Below are positions 34,012-48,303 of a stretch of 64,000 nt of DNA, piece by piece. The notes beneath the pieces are model-generated. The model worked only from the letters and a program-made list of their open reading frames with translations. It had not been told where the DNA came from and did not search any database. The DNA comes from Auanema rhodensis (taxonomy: Eukaryota; Nematoda; Chromadorea; Rhabditida; Rhabditidae): assembly GCA_964057225.1 (NCBI GenBank), contig OZ059895.1, positions 3,224,001 through 3,288,000 on the forward strand. Reading direction: 5' to 3'. The translations under genes were made by a program, and so were the position numbers. The first letter of the stretch is position 1, and every line of letters starts with the position of its first letter.

Positions 34012-36787
34012 AACTTTGATTTTTGTACACCCATAAATTATACGCAGCACAGGTTACCCTTAAATAATGAACTGACCGACTAATCAGACATGGATCTTTC
34101 CTAGTTCTGTTGCTTGAATGGATGTTTTCCTACGTAGGCTAGTAAAACATGCCCTTCAAAGCATCAGAACATGTGATCACATTCCAATTTTTTTGTATCT
34201 ATCTTGTAAAGATAGTAATATATCATATGTTGAACACTATGTTGGAAAGATTTTGATTCGGATTTTCTAACTTTTATTCAGTTTGTTTTTTAAACTTTGA
34301 TTAAGAACTTTGATTTTTGTACACCCATAAATTATACGCAGCACAGGTTACCCTTAATTAATGAACTGACCGACTAATCAGACATGGATCTTCCCAAGTT
34401 CTGTTGCTTGAATGGATGTTTTCCTACGTAGGCTAGTAAAACATGCCCTTCAAAGCATCAGAACATGTGATCACATTCCAATTTTTTTGTATCTATCTTG
34501 TAAAGATAGTAATATATCATATGTTGAACACTATGTTGGAAAGATTTTAATTCACATTTTTTCAACTTTCACTCAATTTGTTTTCTAAACTTTGATTAAG
34601 AACTTTGATTTTTGTACACCCATAAATTATACGCAGCACAGGTTACCCTTGAATAATGAACTGACCGACTAATCAGACATGGATCTTTCCTAGTTCTGTT
34701 GCTTGAATGGATGTTTTCCTACGTAGGCTAGTAAAACATGCCCTTCAAAGCATCAGAACATGTGATCACATTCCAATTTTTTTGTATCTATCTTGTAAAG
34801 ATAGTAATATATCATATGTTGAACACTATGTTGGAAAGATTTTAATTCAGATTTTTTCAACTTTCACTCAGTTTGTTTTCTAAACTTTGATTAAGAACCT
34901 TGTTGTTTGTACACCCATAAAATATACGCAGCACAGGTTACCCTTAAATAATGAACTGACCGTCTAATCAGACATGGATCTTCCCAAGTTCTGTTGCTTG
35001 AATGGATGTTTTCCTACGTAGGCTAGTAAAACATGCCCTTCAAAGCATCAGAACATGTGATCACATTCCAATTTTTTTGTATCTATCTTGTAAAGATAGT
35101 AATATATCATATGTTGAACACTATGTTGGAAAGATTTTAATTCAGATTTTCTAACTTTTATTCAGTTTGTTTTTTTAACTTTGATTAAGAACTTTGATTT
35201 TTGTACACCCATAAATTATACGCAGCACAGGTTACCCTTAAATAATGAACTGACCGACTAATCAGACATGGATCTTTCCTAGTTCTGTTGCTTGAATGGA
35301 TGTTTTCCTACGTAGGCTAGTAAAACATGCCCTTCAAAGCATCAGAACATGTGATCACATTCCAATTTTTTTGAAATCTATCTTGTAAAGATAGTAATAA
35401 ACTTTGATTTTTGTACACCCATAAATTATACGCAGCACAGGTTACCCTTAAATAATGAACTGACCGACTAATCAGACATGGATCTTTCCTAGTTCTGTTG
35501 CTTGAATGGATGTTTTCCTACGTAGGCTAGTAAAACATGCCCTTCAAAGCATCAGAACATGTGATCACATTCCAATTTTTTTGTATCTATCTTGTAAAGA
35601 TAGTAATATATCATATGTTGAACACTATGTTGGAAAGATTTTGATTCGGATTTTCTAACTTTTATTCAGTTTGTTTTTTAAACTTTGATTAAGAACTTTG
35701 ATTTTTGTACACCCATAAATTATACGCAGCACAGGTTACCCTTAATTAATGAACTGACCGACTAATCAGACATGGATCTTCCCAAGTTCTGTTGCTTGAA
35801 TGGATGTTTTCCTACGTAGGCTAGTAAAACATGCCCTTCAAAGCATCAGAACATGTGATCACATTCCAATTTTTTTGTATCTATCTTGTAAAGATAGTAA
35901 TATATCATATGTTGAACACTATGTTGGAAAGATTTTAATTCACATTTTTTCAACTTTCACTCAATTTGTTTTCTAAACTTTGATTAAGAACTTTGATTTT
36001 TGTACACCCATAAATTATACGCAGCACAGGTTACCCTTGAATAATGAACTGACCGACTAATCAGACATGGATCTTTCCTAGTTCTGTTGCTTGAATGGAT
36101 GTTTTCCTACGTAGGCTAGTAAAACATGCCCTTCAAAGCATCAGAACATGTGATCACATTCCAATTTTTTTGTATCTATCTTGTAAAGATAGTAATATAT
36201 CATATGTTGAACACTATGTTGGAAAGATTTTAATTCAGATTTTTTCAACTTTCACTCAGTTTGTTTTCTAAACTTTGATTAAGAACCTTGTTGTTTGTAC
36301 ACCCATAAAATATACGCAGCACAGGTTACCCTTAAATAATGAACTGACCGTCTAATCAGACATGGATCTTCCCAAGTTCTGTTGCTTGAATGGATGTTTT
36401 CCTACGTAGGCTAGTAAAACATGCCCTTCAAAGCATCAGAACATGTGATCACATTCCAATTTTTTTGTATCTATCTTGTAAAGATAGTAATATATCATAT
36501 GTTGAACACTATGTTGGAAAGATTTTAATTCAGATTTTCTAACTTTTATTCAGTTTGTTTTTTTAACTTTGATTAAGAACTTTGATTTTTGTACACCCAT
36601 AAATTATACGCAGCACAGGTTACCCTTAAATAATGAACTGACCGACTAATCAGACATGGATCTTTCCTAGTTCTGTTGCTTGAATGGATGTTTTCCTACG
36701 TAGGCTAGTAAAACATGCCCTTCAAAGCATCAGAACATGTGATCACATTCCAATTTTTTTGAAATCTATCTTGTAAAGATAGTAATA
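34012..36787 (+). repeat. HOR pentamer, 1388 bp, tandem copies 2 and 3
   Basis: Monomer starts: 34012, 34306, 34601, 34896, 35190s | 35400, 35694, 35989, 36284, 36578s. The two units are the same length, with the same variants in each slot, including private-looking 'gattcggatt' and 'gtttttttaac'. I noticed no discordant diagnostic site, which indicates a recent tandem duplication. Confidence 0.94.
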
Positions 36788-39184
36788 AACTTTGATTTTT
36801 GTACACCCATAAATTATACGCAGCACAGGTTACCCTTAAATAATGAACTGACCGACTAATCAGACATGGATCTTTCCTAGTTCTGTTGCTTGAATGGATG
36901 TTTTCCTACGTAGGCTAGTAAAACATGCCCTTCAAAGCATCAGAACATGTGATCACATTCCAATTTTTTTGAAATCTATCTTGTAAAGATAGTAATAAAC
37001 TTTGATTTTTGTACACCCATAAATTATACGCAGCACAGGTTACCCTTAATTAATGAACTGACCGACTAATCAGACATGGATCTTTCCTAGTTCTGTTGCT
37101 TGAATGGATGTTTTCCTACGTAGGCTAGTAAAACATGCCCTTCAAAGCATCAGAACATGTGATCACATTCCAATTTTTTTGTATCTATCTTGTAAAGATA
37201 GTAATATATCATATGTTGAACACTATGTTGGAAAGATTTTAATTCAGATTTTCTAACTTTTATTCAGTTTGTTTTTTAAACTTTGATTAAGAACTTTGAT
37301 TTTTGTACACCCATAAATTATACGCAGCACAGGTTACCCTTAAATAATGAACTGACCGACTAATCAGACATGGATCTTTCCTAGTTCTGTTGCTTGAATG
37401 GATGTTTTCCTACGTAGGCTAGTAAAACATGCCCTTCAAAGCATCAGAACATGTGATCACATTCCAATTTTTTTGAAATCTATCTTGTAAAGATAGTAAA
37501 AAACTTTGATTTTTGTACACCCATAAATTATACGCAGCACAGGTTACCCTTAAATAATGAACTGACCGACTAATCAGACATGGATCTTTCCTAGTTCTGT
37601 TGCTTGAACGGATGTTTTCCTACGTAGGCTAGTAAAACATGCCCTTCAAAGCATCAGAACATGTGATCACATTTCAATTTTTTTGTATCTATCTTGTAAA
37701 GATAGTAATATATCATATGTTGAACACTATGTTGGAAAGATTTTAATTCAGATTTTTTCAACTTTCACTCAGTTTGTTTTCTAAACTTTGATTAAGAACC
37801 TTGTTGTTTGTACACCCATAAAATATACGCAGCACAGGTTACCCTTAAATAATGAACTGACCGTCTAATCAGACATGGATCTTCCCAAGTTCTGTTGCTT
37901 GAATGGATGTTTTCCTACGTAGGCTAGTAAAACATGCCCTTCAAAGCATCAGAACATGTGATCACATTCCAATTTTTTTGTATCTATCTTGTAAAGATAG
38001 TAATATATCATATGTTGAACACTATGTTGGAAAGATTTTAATTCAGATTTTTTCAACTTTCACTCAGTTTGTTTTCTAAACTTTGATTAAGAACCTTGTT
38101 GTTTGTACACCCATAAAATATACGCAGCACAGGTTACCCTTAAATAATGAACTGACCGACTAATCAGACATGGATCTTTCCTAGTTCTGTTGCTTGAACG
38201 GATGTTTTCCTACGTAGGCTAGTAAAACATGCCCTTCAAAGCATCAGAACATGTGATCACATTCCAATTTTTTTGTATCTATCTTGTAAAGATAGTAATA
38301 TATCATATGTTGAACACTATGTTGGAAAGATTTTAATTCAGATTTTCTAACTTTTATTCAGTTTGTTTTTTAAACTTTGATTAAGAACTTTGATTTTTGT
38401 ACACCCATAAATTATACGCAGCACAGGTTACCCTTAAATAATGAACTGACCGACTAATCAGACATGGATCTTTCCTAGTTCTGTTGCTTGAATGGATGTT
38501 TTCCTACGTAGGCTAGTAAAACATGCCCTTCAAAGCATCAGAACATGTGATCACATTCCAATTTTTTTGAAATCTATCTTGTAAAGATAGTAAAAAACTT
38601 TGATTTTTGTACACCCATAAATTATACGCAGCACAGGTTACCCTTAAATAATGAACTGACCGACTAATCAGACATGGATCTTTCCTAGTTCTGTTGCTTG
38701 AACGGATGTTTTCCTACGTAGGCTAGTAAAACATGCCCTTCAAAGCATCAGAACATGTGATCACATTTCAATTTTTTTGTATCTATCTTGTAAAGATAGT
38801 AATATATCATATGTTGAACACTATGTTGGAAAGATTTTAATTCAGATTTTTTCAACTTTCACTCAGTTTGTTTTCTAAACTTTGATTAAGAACCTTGTTG
38901 TTTGTACACCCATAAAATATACGCAGCACAGGTTACCCTTAAATAATGAACTGACCGTCTAATCAGACATGGATCTTCCCAAGTTCTGTTGCTTGAATGG
39001 ATGTTTTCCTACGTAGGCTAGTAAAACATGCCCTTCAAAGCATCAGAACATGTGATCACATTCCAATTTTTTTGTATCTATCTTGTAAAGATAGTAATAT
39101 ATCATATGTTGAACACTATGTTGGAAAGATTTTAATTCAGATTTTCTAACTTTTATTCAGTTTGTTTTTTTAACTTTGATTAAG
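36788..39184 (+). repeat. HOR block D5: copy of 30816-32878 and its edge
   Basis: Monomer starts: 36788s, 36998, 37292s, 37502, 37797, 38092, 38386s, 38596, 38891. Matches 30816 onward at offset 5972 until the tail of the monomer at 38596, which has 'cagattttttcaac' where 32624 has 'cagattttctaac'. The monomer at 38891 then returns to an 'aaccttgttg' type. Confidence 0.92.
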
Positions 39185-41873
39185 AACTTTGATTTTTGTA
39201 CACCCATAAATTATACGCAGCACAGGTTACCCTTAAATAATGAACTGACCGACTAATCAGACATGGATCTTTCCTAGTTCTGTTGCTTGAATGGATGTTT
39301 TCCTACGTAGGCTAGTAAAACATGCCCTTCAAAGCATCAGAACATGTGATCACATTCCAATTTTTTTGTATCTATCTTGTAAAGATAGTAATATATCATA
39401 TGTTGAACACTATGTTGGAAAGATTTTGATTCGGATTTTCTAACTTTTATTCAGTTTGTTTTTTAAACTTTGATCAAGAACTTTGATTTTTGTACATCCA
39501 TAAATTATACGCAGCACAGGTTACCCTTAATTAATGAACTGACCGACTAATCAGACATGGATCTTCCCAAGTTCTGTTGCTTGAATGGATGTTTTCCTAC
39601 GTAGGCTAGTAAAACATGCCCTTCAAAGCATCAGAACATGTGATCACATTCCAATTTTTTTGTATCTATCTTGTAAAGATAGTAATATATCATATGTTGA
39701 ACACTATGTTGGAAAGATTTTGATTCGGATTTTCTAACTTTTATTCAGTTTGTTTTTTAAACTTTGATTAAGAACTTTGATTTTTGTACACCCATAAATT
39801 ATACGCAGCACAGGTTACCCTTAAATAATGAACTGACCGACTAATCAGACATGGATCTTTCCTAGTTCTGTTGCTTGAATGGATGTTTTCCTACGTAGGC
39901 TAGTAAAACATGCCCTTCAAAGCATCAGAACATGTGATCACATTCCAATTTTTTTGAAATCTATCTTGTAAAGATAGTAATAAACTTTGATTTTTGTACA
40001 CCCATAAATTATACGCAGCACAGGTTACCCTTAAATAATGAACTGACCGACTAATCAGACATGGATCTTTCCTAGTTCTGTTGCTTGAATGGATGTTTTC
40101 CTACGTAGGCTAGTAAAACATGCCCTTCAAAGCATCAGAACATGTGATCACATTCCAATTTTTTTGTATCTATCTTGTAAAGATAGTAATATATCATATG
40201 TTGAACACTATGTTGGAAAGATTTTAATTCAGATTTACGAACTTTTATTCAGTTTGTTTTTTAAACTTTGATTAAGAACTTTGATTTTTGTACACCCATA
40301 AATTATACGCAGCACAGGTTACCCTTAATTAATGAACTGACCGACTAATCAGACATGGATCTTTCCCAGTTCTGTTGCTTGAACGGATGTTTTCCTACGT
40401 AGGCTAGTAAAACATGCCCTTCAAAGCATCAGAACATGTGATCACATTCCAATTTTTTTGTATCTATCTTGTAAAGATAGTAATATATCATATGTTGAAC
40501 ACTATGTTGGAAAGATTTTAATTCAGATTTTCTAACTTTTATTCAGTTTGTTTTTTAAACTTTGATTAAGAACTTTGATTTTTGTACACCCATAAATTAT
40601 ACGCAGCACAGGTTACCCTTAAATAATGAACTGACCGACTAATCAGACATGGATCTTTCCTAGTTCTGTTGCTTGAATGGATGTTTTCCTACGTAGGCTA
40701 GTAAAACATGCCCTTCAAAGCATCAGAACATGTGATCACATTCCAATTTTTTTGAAATCTATCTTGTAAAGATAGTAATAAACTTTGATTTTTGTACACC
40801 CATAAATTATACGCAGCACAGGTTACCCTTAAATAATGAACTGACCGACTAATCAGACATGGATCTTTCCTAGTTCTGTTGCTTTAATGGATGTTTTCCT
40901 ACGTAGGCTAGTAAAACATGCCCTTCAAAGCATCAGAACATGTGATCACATTCCAATTTTTTTGTATCTATCTTGTAAAGATAGTAATATATCATATGTT
41001 GAACACTATGTTGGAAAGATTTTAATTCAGATTTTTTCAACTTTCACTCAATTTGTTTTCTAAACTTTGATTAAGAACTTTGATTTTTGTACACCCATAA
41101 ATTATACGCAGCACAGGTTACCCTTGAATAATGAACTGACCGACTAATCAGACATGGATCTTTCCTAGTTCTGTTGCTTGAATGGATGTTTTCCTACGTA
41201 GGCTAGTAAAACATGCCCTTCAAAGCATCAGAACATGTGATCACATTCCAATTTTTTTGTATCTATCTTGTAAAGATAGTATTAAACTTTGATTTTTGTT
41301 CACCCATAAATTATACGCAGTACAGGTTACCCTTAAATAATGAACTGACCGACTAATCAGACATGGATCTTTCCAAGTTCTGTTGCTTGAACGGATGTTT
41401 TCCTACGTAGGCTAGTAAAACATGCCCTTCAAAGCATCAGAACATGTGATCACATTTCAATTTTTTTGTATCTATCTTGTAAAGATAGTAATATATCATA
41501 TGTTGAACACTATGTTGGAAAGATTTTAATTCAGATTTTTTCAACTTTCACTCAGTTTGTTTTCTAAACTTTGATTAAGAACCTTGTTGTTTGTACACCC
41601 ATAAAATATACGCAGCACAGGTTACCCTTAAATAATGAACTGACCGTCTAATCAGACATGGATCTTCCCAAGTTCTGTTGCTTGAATGGATGTTTTCCTA
41701 CGTAGGCTAGTAAAACATGCCCTTCAAAGCATCAGAACATGTGATCACATTCCAATTTTTTTGTATCTATCTTGTAAAGATAGTAATATATCATATGTTG
41801 AACACTATGTTGGAAAGATTTTAATTCAGATTTTCTAACTTTTATTCAGTTTGTTTTTTAAACTTTGATTAAG
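39185..41873 (+). repeat. HOR block E, containing a 7-mer shared with 54-58 kb
   Basis: Monomer starts: 39185, 39479, 39773s, 39983, 40277, 40571s, 40781, 41076s, 41285, 41580. The seven monomers 39983-41873 (1891 bp) recur in order at 54694 and 56710. Private changes are concentrated here: 'gtacatcc' at 39479, 'tttcccag' at 40277, 'agtattaaac' ending 41076, and 'cagtacagg' at 41285. Confidence 0.9.
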
Positions 41874-43471
41874 AACTTTGATTTTTGTACACCCATAAAT
41901 TATACGCAGCACAGGTTACCCTTAAATAATGAACTGACCGACTAATCAGACATGGATCTTTCCTAGTTCTGTTGCTTGAATGGATGTTTTCCTACGTAGG
42001 CTAGTAAAACATGCCCTTCAAAGCATCAGAACATGTGATCACATTCCAATTTTTTTGAAATCTATCTTGTAAAGATAGTAATAAACTTTGATTTTTGTAC
42101 ACCCATAAATTATACGCAGCACAGGTTACCCTTAAATAATGAACTGACCGACTAATCAGACATGGATCTTTCCAAGTTCTGTTGCTTGAACGGATGTTTT
42201 CCTACGTAGGCTAGTAAAACATGCCCTTCAAAGCATCAGAACATGTGACCACATTCCAATTTTTTTGTATCTATCTTGTAAAGATAATAATATGTCATAT
42301 GTTGAACACTATGTTGGAAAGATTTTAATTCACATTTTTTCAACTTTCACTCAATTTGTTTTCTAAACTTTGATTAAGAACTTTGATTTTTGTACACCCA
42401 TAAATTATACGCAGCACAGGTTACCCTTAAATAATGAACTGACCAACTAATCAGACATGGATCTTTCCTAGTTCTGTTGCTTGAATAGATGTTTTCCTAC
42501 GTAGGCTAGTAAAACATGCCCTTCAAAGCATCAGAACATGTGATCACATTCCAATTTTTTTGTATCTATCTTGTAAAGATAGTAATATATCATATGTTGA
42601 ACACTATGTTGGAAAGATTTTAATTCAGATTTTCTAACTTTTATTCAGTTTGTTTTTTAAACTTTGATTAAGAACTTTGATTTTTGTACACCCATAAATT
42701 ATACGCAGCACAGGTTACCCTTAAATAATGAACTGACCGACTAATCAGACATGGATCTTTCCTAGTTCTGTTGCTTGAATGGATGTTTTCCTACGTAGGC
42801 TAGTAAAACATGCCCTTCAAAGCATCAGAACATGTGATCACATTCCAATTTTTTTGAAATTTATCTTGTAAAGATAGTAATAAACTTTGATTTTTGTACA
42901 CCCATAAATTATACGCAGCACAGGTTACCCTTAAATAATGAACTGACCGACTAATCAGACATGGATCTTTCCAAGTTCTGTTGCTTGAACGGATGTTTTC
43001 CTACGTAGGCTAGTAAAACATGCCCTTCAAAGCATCAGAACATGTGACCACATTCCAATTTTTTTGTATCTATCTTGTAAAGATAATAATATGTCATATG
43101 TTGAACACTATGTTGGAAAGATTTTAATTCACATTTTTTCAACTTTCACTCAATTTGTTTTCTAAACTTTGATTAAGAACTTTGATTTTTGTACACCCAT
43201 AAATTATACGCAGCACAGGTTACCCTTAAATAATGAACTGACCAACTAATCAGACATGGATCTTTCCTAGTTCTGTTGCTTGAATAGATGTTTTCCTACG
43301 TAGGCTAGTAAAACATGCCCTTCAAAGCATCAGAACATGTGATCAAATTCCAACTTTTTTGTATCTATCTTGTAAAGATAGTAATATATCATATGTTGAA
43401 CACTATGTTGGAAAGATTTTAATTCAGATTTTCGAACTTTTATTCAGTTTGTTTTTTAAACTTTGATTAAG
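41874..43471 (+). repeat. Trimer HOR, 799 bp x2
   Basis: Monomer starts: 41874s, 42084, 42379 | 42673s, 42883, 43178. Each unit is gaaatc-short, gaccac-295 with 'atgtcat', then a 294-bp monomer with 'gaccaact' and 'gaatagatg'. These three variants are found only here, so the duplication is local and recent. The second unit differs in 'gaaatttatc' (42673), 'gatcaaattccaac' and a 'tttcgaac' tail (43178). Confidence 0.94.
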
Positions 43472-45949
43472 AACTTTGATTTTTGTACACCCATAAATTA
43501 TACGCAGCACAGGTTACCCTTAATTAATGAACTGACCGACTAATCAGACATGGATCTTTCCAAGTTCTGTTGCTTGAACGGATGTTTTCCTACGAAGGCT
43601 AGTAAAACATGCCCTTCAAAGCATCAGAACATGTGATCACATTCCAATATTTTTGTATCTATCTTGTAAAGATAGTAATATATCATATGTTGAACACTAT
43701 GTTGGAAAGATTTTAATTCAGATTTTCTAACTTTTATTCAGTTTGTTTTTTAAACTTCGATTAAGAACTTTGATTTTTGTACACCCATAAATTATACGCA
43801 GCACAGGTTACCCTTAAATAATGAACTGACCGACTAATCAGACATGGATCTTTCCTAGTTCTGTTGCTTGAATGGATGTTTTCCTACGTAGGCTAGTAAA
43901 ACATGCCCTTCAAAGCATCAGAACATGTGATCACATTCCAATTTTTTTGAAATCTATCTTGTAAAGATAGTAATAAACTTTGATTTTTGTACACCCATAA
44001 ATTATACGCAGCACAGGTTACCCTTAAATAATGAACTGACCGACTAATCAGACATGGATCTTTCCTAGTTCTGTTGCTTGAATGGATGTTTTCCTACGTA
44101 GGCTAGTAAAACATGCCCTTCAAAGCATCAGAACATGTGATCACATTCCAATTTTTTTGTATCTTTCTTGTAAAGATAGTAATATATCATATGTTAAACA
44201 CTATGTTGGAAAGATTTTAATTCAGATTTTCGAACTTTTATTCAGTTTGTTTTTTAAACTTTGATTAAGAACTTTGATTTTTGTACACCCATGAATTATA
44301 CGCAGCACAGGTTACCCTTAATTAATGAACTGACCGACTAATCAGACATGGATCTTTCCAAGTTCTGTTGCTTGAACGGATGTTTTCCTACGAAGGCTAG
44401 TAAAACATGCCCTTCAAAGCATCAGAACATGTGATCACATTCCAATATTTTTGTATCTATCTTGTAAAGATAGTAATATATCATATGTTGAACACTATGT
44501 TGGAAAGATTTTAATTCAGATTTTCTAACTTTTATTCAGTTTGTTTTTTAAACTTTGATTAAGAACTTTGATTTTTGTACACCCATAAATTATACGCAGC
44601 ACAGGTTACCCTTAAATAATGAACTGACCGACTAATCAGACATGGATCTTTCCTAGTTCTGTTGCTTGAATGGATGTTTTCCTACGAAGGCTAGTAAAAC
44701 ATGCCCTTCAAAGCATCAGAACATGTGATCACATTTCAATTTTTTTGTATCTATCTTGTAAAGATAGTAATATATCATATGTTGAACACTATGTTGGAAA
44801 GATTTTAATTCAGATTTTCTAACTTTTATTCAGTTTGTTTTTTAAACTTCGATTAAGAACTTTGATTTTTGTACACCCATAAATTATACGCAGCACAGGT
44901 TACCCTTAAATAATGAACTGACCGACTAATCAGACATGGATCTTTCCTAGTTCTGTTGCTTGAATGGATGTTTTCCTACGTAGGCTAGTAAAACATGCCC
45001 TTCAAAGCATCAGAACATGTGATCACATTCCAATTTTTTTGAAATCTATCTTGTAAAGATAGTAATAAACTTTGATTTTTGTACACCCATAAATTATACG
45101 CAGCACAGGTTACCCTTAAATAATGAACTGACCGACTAATCAGACATGGATCTTTCCTAGTTCTGTTGCTTGAATGGATGTTTTCCTACGTAGGCTAGTA
45201 AAACATGCCCTTCAAAGCATCAGAACATGTGATCACATTCCAATTTTTTTGTATCTTTCTTGTAAAGATAGTAATATATCATATGTTGAACACTATGTTG
45301 GAAAGATTTTAATTCAGATTTTCGAACTTTTATTCAGTTTGTTTTTTAAACTTTGATTAAGAACTTTGATTTTTGTACACCCATAAATTATACGCAGCAC
45401 AGGTTACCCTTAAATAATGAACTGACCGACTAATCAGACATGGATCTTTCCTAGTTCTGTTGCTTGAATGGATGTTTTCCTACGTAGGCTAGTAAAACAT
45501 GCCCTTCAAAGCATCAGAACATGTGATCACATTCCAATTTTTTTGTATCTTTCTTGTAAAGATAGTAATATATCATATGTTGAACACTATGTTGGAAAGA
45601 TTTTAATTCAGATTTTCGAACTTTTATTCAGTTTGTTTTTTAAACTTTGATTAAGAACTTTGATTTTTGTACACCCATAAATTATACGCAGCACAGGTTA
45701 CCCTTAATTAATGAACTGACCGACTAATCAGACATGGATCTTTCCAAGTTCTGTTGCTTGAACGGATGTTTTCCTACGAAGGCTAGTAAAACATGCCCTT
45801 CAAAGCATCAGAACATGTGATCACATTCCAATATTTTTGTATCTATCTTGTAAAGATAGTAATATATCATATGTTGAACACTATGTTGGAAAGATTTTAA
45901 TTCAGATTTTCTAACTTTTATTCAGTTTGTTTTTTAAACTTTGATTAAG
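43472..45949 (+). repeat. HOR block G: 'gtatctttc' and 'acgaagg' types reappear
   Basis: Monomer starts: 43472, 43766s, 43976, 44270, 44564, 44858s, 45068, 45362, 45656. The gtatctttc/tttcgaac monomer (43976, 45068, 45362) and T-acgaagg-aatatt monomer (43472, 44270, 45656) are the pair that ends HOR units in the left third. 45068 and 45362 are adjacent copies of the same type. 'aacttcgatt' ends the monomers starting 43472 and 44564. Confidence 0.9.
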
Positions 45950-48303
45950 AACTTTGATTTTTGTACACCCATAAATTATACGCAGCACAGGTTACCCTTA
46001 AATAATGAACTGACCGACTAATCAGACATGGATCTTTCCTAGTTCTGTTGCTTGAATGGATGTTTTCCTACGTAGGCTAGTAAAACATGCCCTTCAAAGC
46101 ATCAGAACATGTGATCACATTCCAATTTTTTTGTATCTATCTTGTAAAGATAGTAATATATCATATGTTGAACACTATGTTGGAAAGATTTTAATTCAGA
46201 TTTTCGAACTTTTATTCAGTTTGTTTTTTAAACTTTGATTAAGAACTTTGATTTTTGTACACCCATAAATTATACGCAGCACAGGTTACCCTTAATTAAT
46301 GAACTGACCGACTAATCAGACATGGATCTTTCCAAGTTCTGTTGCTTGAACGGATGTTTTCCTACGTAGGCTAGTAAAACATGCCCTTCAAAGCATCAGA
46401 ACATGTGACCACATTCCAATTTTTTTGTATCTATCTTGTAAAGATAGTAATATATCATATGTTGAACACTATGTTGGAAAGATTTTAATTCAGATTTTTT
46501 CAACTTTCACTCAATTTGTTTTCTAAACTTTGATTAAGAACTTTGATTTTTGTACACCCATAAATTATACGCAGCACAGGTTACCCTTGAATAATGAACT
46601 GACCGACTAATCAGACATGGATCTTTCCAAGTTCTGTTGCTTGAATGGATGTTTTCCTACGTAGGCTAGTAAAACATGCCCTTCAAAGCATCAGAACATG
46701 TGATCACATTCCAATTTTTTTGTATCTATCTTGTAAAGATAGTAATATATCATATGTTGAACACTATGTTGGAAAGATTTTAATTCAGATTTTCTAACTT
46801 TTATTCAGTTTGTTTTTTAAACTTTGATTAAGAACTTTGATTTTTGTACACCCATAAATTATACGCAGCACAGGTTACCCTTAATTAATGAACTGACCGA
46901 CTAATCAGACATGGATCTTTCCAAGTTCTGTTGCTTGAACGGATGTTTTCCTACGTAGGCTAGTAAAACATGCCCTTCAAAGCATCAGAACATGTGATCA
47001 CATTCCAATTTTTTTGTATCTATCTTGTAAAGATAGTAATATATCATATGTTGAACACTATGTTGGAAAGATTTTAATTCAGATTTTCTAACTTTTATTC
47101 AGTTTGTTTTTTAAACTTTGATTAAGAACTTTGATTTTTGTACACCCATAAATTATACGCAGCACAGGTTACCCTTAAATAATGAACTGACCGACTAATC
47201 AGACATGGATCTTTCCTAGTTCTGTTGCTTGAATGGATGTTTTCCTACGTAGGCTAGTAAAACATGCCCTTCAAAGCATCAGAACATGTGATCACATTCC
47301 AATTTTTTTGTATCTATCTTGTAAAGATAGTAATATATCATATGTTGAACACTATGTTGGAAAGATTTTAATTCAGATTTTCGAACTTTTATTCAGTTTG
47401 TTTTTTAAACTTTGATTAAGAACTTTGATTTTTGTACACCCATAAATTATACGCAGCACAGGTTACCCTTAATTAATGAACTGACCGACTAATCAGACAT
47501 GGATCTTTCCAAGTTCTGTTGCTTGAACGGATGTTTTCCTACGTAGGCTAGTAAAACATGCCCTTCAAAGCATCAGAACATGTGACCACATTCCAATTTT
47601 TTTGTATCTATCTTGTAAAGATAGTAATATATCATATGTTGAACACTATGTTGGAAAGATTTTAATTCAGATTTTTTCAACTTTCACTCAATTTGTTTTC
47701 TAAACTTTGATTAAGAACTTTGATTTTTGTACACCCATAAATTATACGCAGCACAGGTTACCCTTGAATAATGAACTGACCGACTAATCAGACATGGATC
47801 TTTCCAAGTTCTGTTGCTTGAATGGATGTTTTCCTACGTAGGCTAGTAAAACATGCCCTTCAAAGCATCAGAACATGTGATCACATTCCAATTTTTTTGT
47901 ATCTATCTTGTAAAGATAGTAATATATCATATGTTGAACACTATGTTGGAAAGATTTTAATTCAGATTTTCTAACTTTTATTCAGTTTGTTTTTTAAACT
48001 TTGATTAAGAACTTTGATTTTTGTACACCCATAAATTATACGCAGCACAGGTTACCCTTAATTAATGAACTGACCGACTAATCAGACATGGATCTTTCCA
48101 AGTTCTGTTGCTTGAACGGATGTTTTCCTACGTAGGCTAGTAAAACATGCCCTTCAAAGCATCAGAACATGTGATCACATTCCAATTTTTTTGTATCTAT
48201 CTTGTAAAGATAGTAATATATCATATGTTGAACACTATGTTGGAAAGATTTTAATTCAGATTTTCTAACTTTTATTCAGTTTGTTTTTTAAACTTTGATT
48301 AAG
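45950..48303 (+). repeat. Tetramer HOR, 1177 bp x2
   Basis: Monomer starts: 45950, 46244, 46539, 46833 | 47127, 47421, 47716, 48010. Unit order is A-tttcgaac (294), T-gaccac-cagatttttt (295), G-ccaag-atgg (294), T-ccaag-acgg (294). Both copies carry the same variant in each slot. A third, incomplete copy follows at 48304. Confidence 0.95.
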
